From Opisthorchis felineus (Eukaryota; Platyhelminthes; Trematoda; Opisthorchiida; Opisthorchiidae), in assembly GCA_004794785.1 (NCBI GenBank), contig SJOL01005810.1:116793-180792 (forward strand): 64,000 bases of DNA, given 5' to 3'. The notes below the pieces were generated by a model. It worked only from the letters and a program-made list of their open reading frames with translations. It was not told the DNA's origin and did no database searches. The position numbers and the translations under genes are program-made. Below are positions 1 through 11,559 of this stretch, piece by piece. How positions within the stretch are numbered: the first letter of the stretch is position 1; every line of letters starts with the position of its first letter.

Positions 1-257
1 TGCCCGTTCCGATTTAGTGATGACCACGTCTACATCGGATAACGCCCCCCGCCGATGACGCTGTCCCTTTTCCCAAAATCCCTGTACCCACAATCCCCGC
101 CAGTCATGCCTTTATTCTGACTGTAACCTGATGATCACGCCTGACGGCATGCCACCCACAAGTTGGGAATAAACATTATTATTATTATATATCCCTCCCA
201 CTGGAAATAATCACGCTCCTTAGTTAGAATACGTCATCAAGCTCAAATAAACTGGTG

Positions 258-500
258 GAAAATAAGGCGAACCAGTGTCGGTCATCGTGATAAAACCACG
301 CGCTGTTGCCTACCTTGGATGCTTATCGTAGCTTCTAAGCGCGTGTCCACGCGCGGCGTGAATTATTAAGCCTCAGCTATGCACGTTAACCTGACTTGTT
401 GGCCAACCATGGCCCATCATATGCACACATGTGCGCGTTGTCGCTTATCTTTGCTACTTATAGCATACGCCAGGCCAGTAATAATACAAGCCGATAAAAA
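258..500. repeat. Diverged direct repeat, copy A
   Basis: This stretch aligns by eye with 1572-1815 in the same orientation. Shared blocks include CTACCTTGG, TTGTCGTA-like, GCCTCAG.CATGCA, and TGGCCAAC. Similarity is patchy but ordered over about 240 bp. The element type is unknown. Confidence 0.5.
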
Positions 501-1571
501 TGGGGGAAAGAGGATTGGCAACCGAAGTTCCAGAGCGGGTGGACGATCTGAACTAGATGTTTAACCCGTCCATTTGTTAACCTGCACCTGGTTGTCCCAG
601 ACGTTTCCGTTCAAGGTGGGAGCAACCGTACACATTTTCCAAAGCACTTTAGATTTATCGCCATTAGGCCTATCTAAGTCATGCTGTACCGTCGAAGAGC
701 TATTTTGAAGATGGTCTGGGATTACTTACAAAAGGTACCAGAACCCGTTTTAGGATACACTAGCAATATTATCGTGTCTTTAGATGGCCCCAAGGCGCCT
801 TCTGTGGTGGATGCTTCTCATGCGCGCACAGTGCCCCGAACCTTTTTGCAGAATCCAGCCGTTCGCAGTTATCAGTATACCCAGTGGACGCAATACAGGG
901 GCTACTGCACTCGTGCTTAGTTTACTTACGATTTTGTGCGCGGGTTATTCAACCAGCCACGGTCGAGTTGGTCAGGCAGACAGTTCTTTAGAGATAAATC
1001 GGGATTACTTTCGACAAAATTGTGGGTTTTTCAAATTTGCAAATTTTACGGCTAGTTAGTCCAATCCGTCTGAGCATTCCAGTGATATGTCGCTCGTACT
1101 ACTTTGTTCAAGTGAGCTAACCTTTCAGGTCACCGACCACCACCAATTTGCATAAAAAAAACCATGTTACGAGATAAAGCATTTACCGTTCCTGGGTGAT
1201 TTTCAATGAGAGATAAAATCTGCAGTATATCCAACACTAACTTCACCCAGGAAAATGGTTGAATAACGTTTCTTTGCGTTTTAATCACCATACGTAACGA
1301 ATCTGATTGGTTTGCTCGGCGAGCTTCGGCACAACACAAGTTTTTGGGAAACCCATCTTCCACCCAATGGAATAACGGAAGACGTCTTGATGCAATGTGC
1401 AGTCTTGGTGCGAACGTACAACTCTGCGGATGCTCCTCATCCTCAGATATGCGCAACTAGTCAGTAGATGATGCAGTTTTTTTAGAAATCCACATGTGAA
1501 ATACCAATACAACGATGTTTTCCCAGTGAGAATCCCGACAGCTTTTAGATGGATTACGACATAAAGCATAA
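501..1571. other. Stretch between the direct repeats, nothing recognised
   Basis: Only short open frames with no family resemblance were found. A hydrophobic run (ALVLSLLTILCAGYS) around 910-955 could mimic a signal peptide, but no Kozak context or downstream donor supports it. Confidence 0.4.
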
Positions 1572-1815
1572 AGAAATTGCCGAAAAATAAGACCAACCAT
1601 CGTCCTCCATTGTAACAACCGCACGCGCTGCCGTCTACCTTGGCTACTTGTCGTAACTGCTAGGAACGTACCTATGTGCGCCGCCCATTATGAGGCCTCA
1701 GTCATGCATGGTAGCCTGATGTGATGGCCAACTACGGCCCTTTATCATCATAGCAGTCCGCGTTGTCTCCCCGCCATGCCAACGCTTGAAAATTATAAAA
1801 GCAACATCGGCCAAA
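1572..1815. repeat. Diverged direct repeat, copy B
   Basis: Partner of the copy at 258-500, with the same order of short identical blocks. The two are about 1.3 kb apart. They could be two copies of one dispersed repeat or old terminal repeats of a decayed element; the interior shows no recognisable gene. Confidence 0.5.
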
Positions 1816-1982
1816 TATTTTCATTTATTGAGTGGACTGGTACAACCATAATGCGTAGTAATTCCGTTTCGTTTTCTGTCAACCACTTCACTCAACCATG
1901 AACCTGAAATTGGGAATGTAGTTCGATTTAATGTCGTTTAAATGGTCGTTTATGTTGTTCGGACATCTTACTGCTCAATTAG

Positions 1983-2143
1983 TCCCATTGTCGATAATGA
2001 AGGATCCGTGTGTACACCGATGTTGGACCCTACGAAGTTAAAGCCAGAAAGGGCTGTATATAACGCGTTCGTGAGACCAACCGGTATATACCTGGTCCCT
2101 AGTTTTCAAGGACCAGATGCGTCTTCATACGTGTGCCTATTGA
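1983..2143 (+). other. Possible upstream Ig-like exon (candidate N-terminal ROR exon)
   Basis: After an acceptor-like TACTGCTCAATTAG the frame reads IVDNEGSVCTPML and about 40 residues later GPDASSYVCLL, a good match to the Ig D-x-S-x-Y-x-C pattern. A GT that could serve as donor lies just before an in-frame stop (exon phase 2 at both ends). No core Trp is seen, and the exon lies about 20 kb upstream of the first secure exon, whose phase it does not directly match, so at least one further exon would be needed. Confidence 0.22.
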
Positions 2144-5100
2144 TGTAGCCGTAGCGACGATCTAGTGAGGGTGCGGGTACATGGCGTCAAATTTGCTCAC
2201 TGCAGTCTAACTTCACTCCACTTCTGCTTCCCGACACTCACCCTGTAGCGTGACAGAAACAACATTTCCGTCGTTCTCATTGTAACTTGTAACCATCCCG
2301 TACTCAGCTGCAGCAGTGATATCATCAATTAGGTCCTTGTACACCGCTTATCGGCTCCGCTGCTTGTGGTCGTAAACAGTTCGTTTGTGAACTTCAGCAT
2401 CTGGTTACAGCTAAAAACGCTTTCACATCTCAGACGTATAACAGGGTAAAAGCCGCTCTCTCTTTCAAGGTATCTTGAGGAACTTATCCGTTTTTGTCTT
2501 TTGGGTTTGGGCCTCACTAACCCGTCGTTCGCGCTGAAGTATTACTGCCCATTTTTACCTACACAGTCTTTTCTAAACTATCAGAATACATGAGCGACTG
2601 AGACAGCCACTTCCGATGGGACTTGTCCCCACTAACGATAATGATCTGACTGGGAACTGTCAGGTTTACTTCATCTCATTACCCCCAGAAAAAATATCCT
2701 TTACCACACATCCAAACAACGTGTAGCAATTGCAAACTGCTATTTTGTTTGCTCAGAATCATCACTTTTATCCACGTTAGTATTGGTCACATTATTTCAC
2801 AAAGTTTATTTTACAGAAATAAATACACGAGCCCCCGCTTCCTGAGCTCAACATGATTTTGCATCTTTTGCTGAGTGACTGCTGTTGTGACCGGTGGTTA
2901 AGCACAATTGGCCATTACTGGTTTTCAGCGTGAACAAAAAGTTTACCATCAGTCACCGGACCTATCCATTCACATCAGTGGATTAACATTGCACCTAACA
3001 GGGGTTTAAAATATGAGAAAAGTGGAACCTTCTATTGTTGCTGTGGTGGTTCAACGGAATACAGAAGTTCGGAATTTCCCCTTGTGAACTGCGAGTCAAG
3101 ATTTCCCTGGTTTTTTCTTCTTGTGAAATTATATCTGACACATTAGAGATTCCTTGGTGCCATCACCCACCGCAAATATACATCGCCACGATTCCACCAA
3201 TCCGTCTATGTCCACTAGGCGTTCGATAGGCCCTGACTATCCAAAATCCATCATCTCAGTGCGCCTTGCCTGGCAATTCAGATTTATCCGACCTGCTAAG
3301 CTACCCAGCGTTAAACATCCGGTAACGCTTTCCGTACCGTGTCCACCCTTCCGCACCTCCTGCCACCAAATATTCAAGCGACTGCGTAGTTGACAACTAG
3401 CCTTTCAACTGCATGCCCTCCTCCTAAAAACAGACCCTACTCCATGATATGTCTCATACTCTACCTTCAGCAGTGGACAAAGTAAAAAAATTAAAAAAAG
3501 GAGCAGCTTTTTTTGAATACCTGTGCCGCTGACTTGAGCTTGATCCGGTAGCAGCATAAGGTAATATTAAAGATAATCGTTCAAATCTAATAGCCTTTTG
3601 GTGCATAGCAGAGTAAAAATGTTGCCGTAGGTGTAAGAGACTCGCTAAGTGCACGTGGTGTGACGTTTCTGAGACAATTCGTTTTTCAGAGCCTCTAAGC
3701 ATGTCTTTAGACACCAGTGCGCCACGCTGAGGTAACCTCACCCTCCTGCGGCAGGGTCATCCACATCACATATTTCTCCGATTTCCTGTTTCTGCATGCA
3801 ACGAACTTCTAATCCCTCTAGACTTACCCCAATTTCAGGGTTTGTTAGCACCTCTTTCCGCGCGGCAGCTGATATCATAAAGCTATCCATTTCCCCAGTG
3901 AATATGCCCTTTTTTACAATAGCTTCTAACTGGTAACTTGCCTTCCTCGGCAGCCACCACAACCACTCCCTGAATGAGCCTTCCTGATCCGTTCCAAAAA
4001 CTGCCTGTGGGGTTTTCTTACCTCTTTTTGCACTGTCGAGCCTAAATGCATGATAATTATACCATACCAGATGCCTGCCAACCAACCGCCCGGTAACACG
4101 ATGCAGCTACAAAGGCACGCACTCCTCAGTCATAGTTTCGTGAACAGTCTATTTACACACTTGCCCTTCCCACTCGGCCTCCAGGACGACTACATAACCA
4201 AAAATGTAATTAGTGAAGCGTGAACGCCCCCGTATTTGCATATAGCCAGGCCGGTTTGCACCAACCGCACATCGCAATTTCTCATTATCTTCACCAGAAC
4301 CTCCATCACCGTTTTTGAATTCGGTCAGTGTTGCCTGACTAAGGTGGTCGGAAAATGTAACCATTCTCAGCTGCCTACTATTTCGGGCCGCGGCCTAATG
4401 GCAGCAAAGGGCCAACCTGCACCCTCGATTGACCCATGAATATACTTGGTCTATTCAGGTCTCAATTTATCACAATCTTTTGGCCAGTCCTAATTATACT
4501 GACAACCCCAAATAACTCACCCAAAATGTTCACGTAAGGGGCTGTCCACGGATCCAAGTACGGCTTCACGATGACGGAACCGCGACCGCCCTGCCCAGGC
4601 TGATTGCTTTCTGGCAGTTCAACGTATATCTACTTTTTCTCCGCCGAGAGTGCTACATGCGCCCAAAAGACCATATCGCTCCGCTGAAGTTACGCCAAAA
4701 CTCCGGAGTGCCAGCCGTCCCAATAAACTGTCTGCTCACACTGCCCACAAAGCTACTAGTTCCTCCCATGACTCCATCAAGGAGTCAGCATACCGTTGAA
4801 GATAAAACCTTGCCGTGCACGCAATACAGCGTGTGCTGACTATCATAAAACGATCCACCAAACCTACTAGCTGCGACGAATTCCTTGGCTCCGTTTAGCG
4901 AAACGCCTACTGCAATATTAGGGAACTTTTTCTACATAGTTTGCGAATGGTTGTTCTATTTTGAGTGTGCGCGGGCAAAGACGACTCAAAAATTGTCTGT
5001 GAACGCTTTCAAAGTATTTCCAAATCCAATACAGGTAAAAACGCGTGAAGAGCCTAACACTTCCACAAAATTCCCCACCTTCCTCCCGGAGACGTCACGC

Positions 5101-8100
5101 TGAGCCATGAAAGCCAATAAAAATGTGAATACCATGCCCTTAGTGGACCTTAATTACGTTTAAATGATTTCCAAGAAAACTGCAGCCGCGTGGGTAGCTT
5201 TTAAGGTTTCAAACAACTACCATCAAATACTAAAACTTTATGTTAATGTCTCATTCGCTGGAAGCATGATTTCAGTGATGATTCGCGTGTACGTCTAAGG
5301 ATTGGCGTTAAACAGACATCAGATTCATGGGCATCTATAACTTAGCAAACCTTAAACAAATTTTGGCAACACCGAGACTGTCTCGGGGGATATTATAAGG
5401 TTTCAATAAAATACGGTTTCAGGAAAATTTTGTGCGTGCTTTTAAGGATCGGCTGCCAGAGGTGGGTTTCTATAAACATCGCTTCAGGAACCGAGCATTA
5501 TGGCACCAGCTAGCTAGTTGAGTGCTTCTGGTGCCTCTTCTGACCGGTCATAGCCCCCTCGGTAGCTATCTGCATGTACTGTGAATCCGAAATTTCAAAC
5601 GTCCCACATGACTTGAATGCTATAGACCACCAGTCAGGACTGCTAGAAGCTCTAGAATGCTTGTTCATCCTCCCGTGCACAGCACTTAGACCGGACTATG
5701 TTGATATCCTAATTACTGATTAGGTATACGACCTGAATGTCTACCTGAAGTGGGGTATCTCAAGCTGTACAGCTCCCCCTCATATTTGAAGCCTATTGCC
5801 AGATGGTGGCATTTTCGAGGTGGGTGTGGATTAATGAACCTTTAGAGTAACAGGGACGACAGAAAACAGTCCATGACTTGGGACGTCCCGCAGAATGTTT
5901 ATCACTTTATAACAAAAGCTTTGTCGTGTTTGATCAGCGATCTTGTCAGCCGTTTCTTCCTTTGTTTTATCCAGACTTTACCGGCAAACAATTTGCTAAT
6001 AAGTACTCACCTGAATCCGCTAGCCGACCTGACTTTAGGAACAATGTTTGGATATTTCTTCCCCATAATTAAGACTTAAGAAATACTTTTGGCTGAATAC
6101 ACCTTTCATCACAGTGGTCCTGGACCTCAATCAGAAAGGTTCGCACTCAAAACAAAAACTACGCTAAGATGTGCGTTTCTGCACTTTCCTATGGGAACCC
6201 CGCTCTGCGTGGGCCAATGAAGTATGCTTATAATACTAGCGGTGCGTCCAGCGATCACGTCACTGACAATCAACGTTTAGTCGTTTAGGACGGGAAAATG
6301 CCCCCAGGCCTTCCAAGCTGATGTGTGGATCGTTGTGCATTGTACACACTGGGTAGTTGCCTGAGTTATTTTGGTCACACGGAGCATCCTAGCCTTAACA
6401 AAGAACAGGTGATGATTTAGGTTTGAATGAAGAAATGTCATTACAACCACACCTTTGCAATGACCTGCGCAAAGCAGCTAAAAAAGAATGAACATAGGGT
6501 GACCATATACTTAGCTGGAAACAGAAGCCCCCTTACCTCACTTTCCGAAGCTCTCCCGTTGATCTCACCTGAGGCTATTGGCTGTCGTCAGCTAGTGCTG
6601 AACTCGAGCCAACTGGAACATGCCAAGGGTGGTTGGACTATCCCTACTACACTGTGGCTGTACATCCCAGACAAAATTCTTGCAAATTAATCCGAAGAAC
6701 TTATGATTGAAACCATCATCACACTCAAAGATAATCAGGTGCTGAAGTGGTATCCATTAAAACTGAGGATGCCGCGTAATTGCAGTCGTAATACTTATGA
6801 ACCGAATGGAAAGAAATGCACCCTCTAGGTTGAATAAACTTCAGCCCACGTGTAACTTTTGTTCTGCATGTTTGACAAACTTACCGCACAACCGACAGCC
6901 TTTACTCTGGGAGTTACTTAACCATCACCTATTCAAGGAATATCTATATGGAATTTGGCGCACCTGCCGTAATTTCGCGAAGCAAATTCCAACGAAGGCT
7001 AACGGTTCCTGTGAGAGTAATAAACCCACTACTGCTCTTTGCACGACAACTTTAACAGAATTTTCGTTGAGCTTCAGCCGGAGAAACGTCGCACAAATAG
7101 ATGCCACCCCACTGGTCTCTCGGTCTCTCGCAACCACGGCCCATTCCACTGGCAGAACGAGTAGCGGAGCTGGAGTCATAACAATTGCACTGCAGCAAGA
7201 CTTAGATGGACACATCCAATCTTCCGAAAGGCTCGGCCATGGCAGCGAAAAAAGGTGATTCCACCGGAACCTGCACTGACTAAAACGTGTCAAACGAATA
7301 ATTCGTGGTTTAGAAATCCCCCATAGTGCGGATGAGCTGGCTACCCAAATAACGGAATCCCCAAGTTTTTGAATATTGACTATAGAAGCACGTGCTTCTG
7401 CAATCAACTAATGGCTGACCCATAATTCTTGGCTACTTCATAGATAATACGCAGATAATAGTACATAGATAATACAGCCATAATGCGTTGGTTCTTCGAC
7501 ACCTGTCTTTCAGGTGAACCGGTACCCTATCGACCATCCTGAGGCCTGGGAATTTCGCCAACGCTTCCGATCCCGTGTATCGGTACTAAAAAGTCAGAAG
7601 TCCATAAAGGTCCCTTTTAAGCTCAAAAGGAAGTTCTAAAGTAGGCAGAAAGACCAAAACCAAGATGCCTAAAAAAGATGTCAAATCAAGCACCAACAAG
7701 GGGCCAAAGCGAAAGACAAATTTTTCCTTCATCTCACTGCATATCAAACCTTTTTATATACTTCCTTCTACCTATCACATCTGAGCAGCAGCGGACTTCC
7801 GAATGTCAAGGTTTAAAGTCGATCTACTGATCCCAACAGTTTGAAGTTTGGATTGCCAAGTTTTCCATGGGACTATCTTCCCTTTGGATGCGCATGAAAC
7901 CCAGGAAGTCCGCAAGTCACCGGATTACAGAACTGAACGCGCGAAAACCGGTGGCCACGCCTAATACGCGGTCTTTCCGAATGCTTTTGGACGATGTCAC
8001 TTTTTCGTGATGTTGGCTTATGGTTTATTATGCATAGTAGGTGGGTTGACAATTTTGGGGTTATCTGAGTTTTTGATAATAACTGAGTAACGTGTTGCTT

Positions 8101-9890
8101 TCGGGAACTCGGCTATCGACTGGAGTGCATGCCATGGTGAAGTTTCACACTGGCGTACATCGGTCGCGCTTGAATGCAAACCTCAGTGCCTTTAGATTGC
8201 TCGCAATTGACTTTCAAGGTACGGCGGTTAAAAATTCACCTTTGGTTGACCCAGTGGGTACATCTAGACCCTAGGCAAATAGGTGTATGTGACCATAGAT
8301 TCCGGACCTCACTGATTGGTACGGACTCCGTGATATGGCTAAGTTTCCGGCCATCAAATATGAGTGAAGGTACATGTGCTTGATTATCTGTGTCGAAGCA
8401 GTGCAGAACGCCCACAACGGTCTCCTTGGAGTGAAATGTGTATTCTGTTCTCCGTATTAGCCAGATTTACTGGCTCAGCAGTAATTTTTTCTTCTCATGG
8501 AAACGTGGGATCATAAATACGGCCGTGGTGTGTAGACTTGCCGATCTTAAGGAAGCGACGAGCCACTGTTGGTGGAATGGAGCAGAGTTTGATGTTGGCA
8601 AAGCAAGGTAATATCCTCATTCCATAAGTTCCCGAGCTGGATCCTGAGAGTTCGATGTGACCTGCCAGAGTAGTGGGTAAGCGTTGTAACGTGTTCTGGG
8701 GCTTTCGACAAGCGGAGCGACATAATTGTGCCGGGGCTACTCTTGGCGATCACATGAACAACTGCGTTTCTCCGGTTTGTGTGAAAAGTGATTGCTTGCA
8801 ACAGCACCCCTGATGAGGCTAGCAACGAGATTAGTGAATGTTTCAGTTGTAGGGTCTTGTATTTTCTTACCGTCGTACTGGTCGTATTAGGTCCTAGATG
8901 GGCGAGACATCTGGTTTTGACATCACTTCACGCGAGGCTGCAGAAGGTTTCAACAGTTCTGCTCGACTTGGGCGTAGCAGCTTTATGGAAAAACCCCCAC
9001 GGTGATTCTGTGGCACATCGACGATGGGGATTATAGGTGGTTGCTCATAGCGCATATCTGGGAGTGCGATTCAGAAGCACAGAGGGTATATCCCATATGA
9101 CCTCGCAGTGTTGCGAACCACTCTTTGCTTTGATGTCAACGTATACTTGGGATGGCAGACAATCGGGCCCTTTGTTCTCGTCTAATGTGGACTCATAACA
9201 CGTTAGCATATTGATAGACTCATGAAGAGAGTGAATGTTTTGGCGGTTTATGGACTGCAATTCACTGGAAATTCAGTTTTGATGCCTTTTGTTGTATGAC
9301 CAATTTTTGGGATGGTACACTGACGGTTGCGCGCGGTAAATGGTCCACGCATACCCTGTTTCCTAAGCCACCTGGGATGAGGAGCAATAGATTGCGACTT
9401 TCATGCCCCGCATCTAGTGCGTAGCTATCTGCCCCTACCCTCCTAGATCATGGGCGAACGAATGTGGCAACTATAAACACTGTATGACAGGTACGCGGCT
9501 TTTAAAGCTGATGAAACAACTTACTAGCGGAAGTGCCATAGCTGTCTGTCTTGGCGCAGCTCTGGTTTTCGTTGGCATTCTTAACTTGATGTATCTTACT
9601 CTGGGCGTCCTTGATCATCGTTATCTATAACTATCTCTTTTATACATCTATCGTTGTTGCTTGTTGATTGACTTCTACTTTTTCTCACTGGTCTCGCACG
9701 TGGACTAATCTAATGACCATTCGGCCATGCAGCAAATATTCAGCAGCTTGTCTCGCCGGTTCATCTTAATAATATTCTGTTGTGGAAAACCTCTGTCCTG
9801 GAGCCAAAACTTTACGGTCACTTTTGCCGCAGAACGAGATCGTGTGCAATAAAATCGACGCATTGACCCAATTTCTTCCGTTCTGTGTGT
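2144..9890. other. Unrecognised stretch, probably old decayed repeats
   Basis: Open frames up to about 160 codons occur (for example 6925-7407 on the minus strand and 6797-7258 on the plus strand, overlapping each other), but I recognise no domain. A short near-tandem ATAGATAATAC repeat lies at 7440-7475. Nothing else can be supported. Confidence 0.35.
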
Positions 9891-9894
9891 ATCA

Positions 9895-10120
9895 AGCTAC
9901 ATTACGGGTGTGCGGTTGTGAGACCTGCCCCCCGCGGGCAGCAAAACTGAGTCGTCTTTAGATTGTCTTGGACCATAGCTTTTCTGGGGTGGTGCCAGCG
10001 AATCCTCATTGAGCCGTTCTTGTTAGTTTCTAGCCAGATGGTCTGGATGAGTGTCAGGTGGTGTAGGCACCTCTGATTGTGGTGGAGTAGCACTACGTCA
10101 TTTCCACTTTTATATTTTGT
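9895..10120 (+). pseudogene. RTE-like retrotransposon fragment, C-terminal tail
   Basis: The frame shows CGCETCPPRAAKLSRL, matching the Y-G-C-E-T-W-P-x-R-A-x-D-x-x-R-L segment found after the reverse transcriptase in RTE-type elements (compare ETWPLRTEHIRNLSVFDHRC in the copy at 11560-13715). It is broken by stops and frameshifts. Confidence 0.45.
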
Positions 10121-10254
10121 TTGACAACAAGGCTACGAAGCACCAGTTTTGAACACTGATGTGCTGTGGATGATCTTGATGATGATAACGAAAAAGTAGA
10201 TGATGAACTTTCGTCTTTGTTACCTCTTTCTCCCCCTATTTCTGCGTCAGTTTG

Positions 10255-10561
10255 CCTAGCCTATCGGACTTATTTTTGCTAATTATCACCACGAGGTGCA
10301 TTCACCGTTTTCTATGAGAACTCCGAAAGTATCTGGTTCGGATGGTATCCCTGCAATTTTTGTTTCTTAACGGCGCTCCTGAACTTACCCTATTCATTTT
10401 AAAGTTCTGTCGTTTATTTTTATCTCCTGTTTTTCTCTTCGAGGCAAAAATATGTATCATTTCCAAACGTGGCTCCCACTCGGGAGCCATTCCTGAAGCC
10501 TACCACCTCATCTCATTTATCCCCATTTTTTCAAAGTTCTCGAATTAATTTTGACTAGGCA
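10255..10561 (+). pseudogene. Non-LTR reverse transcriptase fragment of a second clade
   Basis: Reading across frames gives VSGSDGIPAIF, then a segment like PxFKHGSHxxPxxYRPISxxPIxSKxLExI, the finger region of Jockey/CR1-type reverse transcriptases. Several stops and frameshifts are present. It differs from the RTE copies in this window. A SINE is inserted directly at its 3' side, where the sequence reads TRQLRE. Confidence 0.5.
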
Positions 10562-10572
10562 ACTCCGCGAGC

Positions 10573-10767
10573 AAGATGGGCGAGATGGTCCAATGGTCAG
10601 AGCGCGAATTTGCAGACCGGAAGGTCCGTGGTTCGAACCCGACCTCTGCCTCTCGACTTTCCCTGTCTAGGCTTAGGCAACCTGGCAGTATCCCAGCTCT
10701 AGTGCTTCCTTCTGGTGGAATGGCAGTTAGGCACCGAAAGGGTGCCACAGCTGAACGATTTTTCTTT
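10573..10767 (+). mobile_element. tRNA-derived SINE, copy 1
   Basis: The head has a tRNA-type box A region (GGTCAGAGCGCG) and a perfect box B (GGTTCGAACCC), followed by a conserved body (CTGTCTAGGCTTAGGCAACC, then CAGTATCCCAGC, then GGCACCGAAAGGGTG). It is flanked by a near-perfect 11-bp target-site duplication ACT(C/T)CGCGAGC at 10562-10572 and 10768-10778, so both ends are well defined. Confidence 0.85.
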
Positions 10768-10778
10768 ACTTCGCGAGC

Positions 10779-11559
10779 TTAATGAGGTATCGTAGGGTAC
10801 AGGCCTTACCGTTCCGTGACTAGTATACAGACTCGCGTCTGACACGTACACTTTCTGGTTGCGTTTGACCATGTTTTGCGTCCTTCCCACCTGCTGACTG
10901 CATTTGAACTTAATCACTTGGATTGAGTGCTTCCTGTGTAACGTTCCCGTGCAATTACGCCTGGGAAAAACACCGCCAGAGTTCCCGAAGGATCTGTCCT
11001 CCACGTTGTCCATCACGTATGCGAAAGGTGTGTTATTGCCCCACACTTCCCCTATCCATACACTTCTCTTCCATCTACTACTCTCAGCGCTCTGCGTCAT
11101 TCCGACTGTGCGGCGACCGGGTACGAGGTATCCTACCCTAAACACCGACCTTGCCACTACACTTGAGTGGTGCTCTTATTCAGCAGCTCTCAACCGTTCA
11201 CCCATATACCCATCTTTTGTAACCCCACTCCAGAATTAAATCCATCAATGGATTTTTCATTCCCTTTTGGTATGTCGTACGGACAACTTATCCTGGTCCT
11301 CACGCGTCAAGGTCCTCGTGGGCATTCAGGAAGTTTGTTTCCCTTTTCGGGGCATGCAAACACTTCTCTGCTCCAGTTCTCCTCTTTAAATTACAGATTC
11401 GCGCTACCCTAGAGTGATGTCATGTGGCGAGGTCCATTCTTGCGTATCCCTCGATGTTATTTGGCATAAAATGTTACGCCCATTCGATGCCAATTTCCAA
11501 ACTGAGAATTTGTAAGCACCTCACCGTTCGGATTTAGCACCTCTTTCATTACTGTGGCC
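10779..11559. other. Unresolved stretch, possibly continuation of the split reverse transcriptase fragment
   Basis: Open frames of 111 codons on plus (10904-11239) and 152 codons on minus (10699-11157) overlap; neither shows motifs I recognise. The position after the SINE suggests remains of the element at 10255-10561. Confidence 0.3.

Noticed and set aside
910..960. Signal-peptide-like run as the ROR first exon
   Set aside because: No suitable donor after it and no continuity with any later exon phase could be shown.
6797..7407. Overlapping open frames of 153 and 160 codons on opposite strands as a gene
   Set aside because: No recognisable domain, no splice or start context, and both frames are plausible by chance in this length.
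8816..8850. CTGATGA followed by GGCTAGC and a GAA, resembling a hammerhead core
   Set aside because: No complementary stem II and no GAAA box at the right distance.
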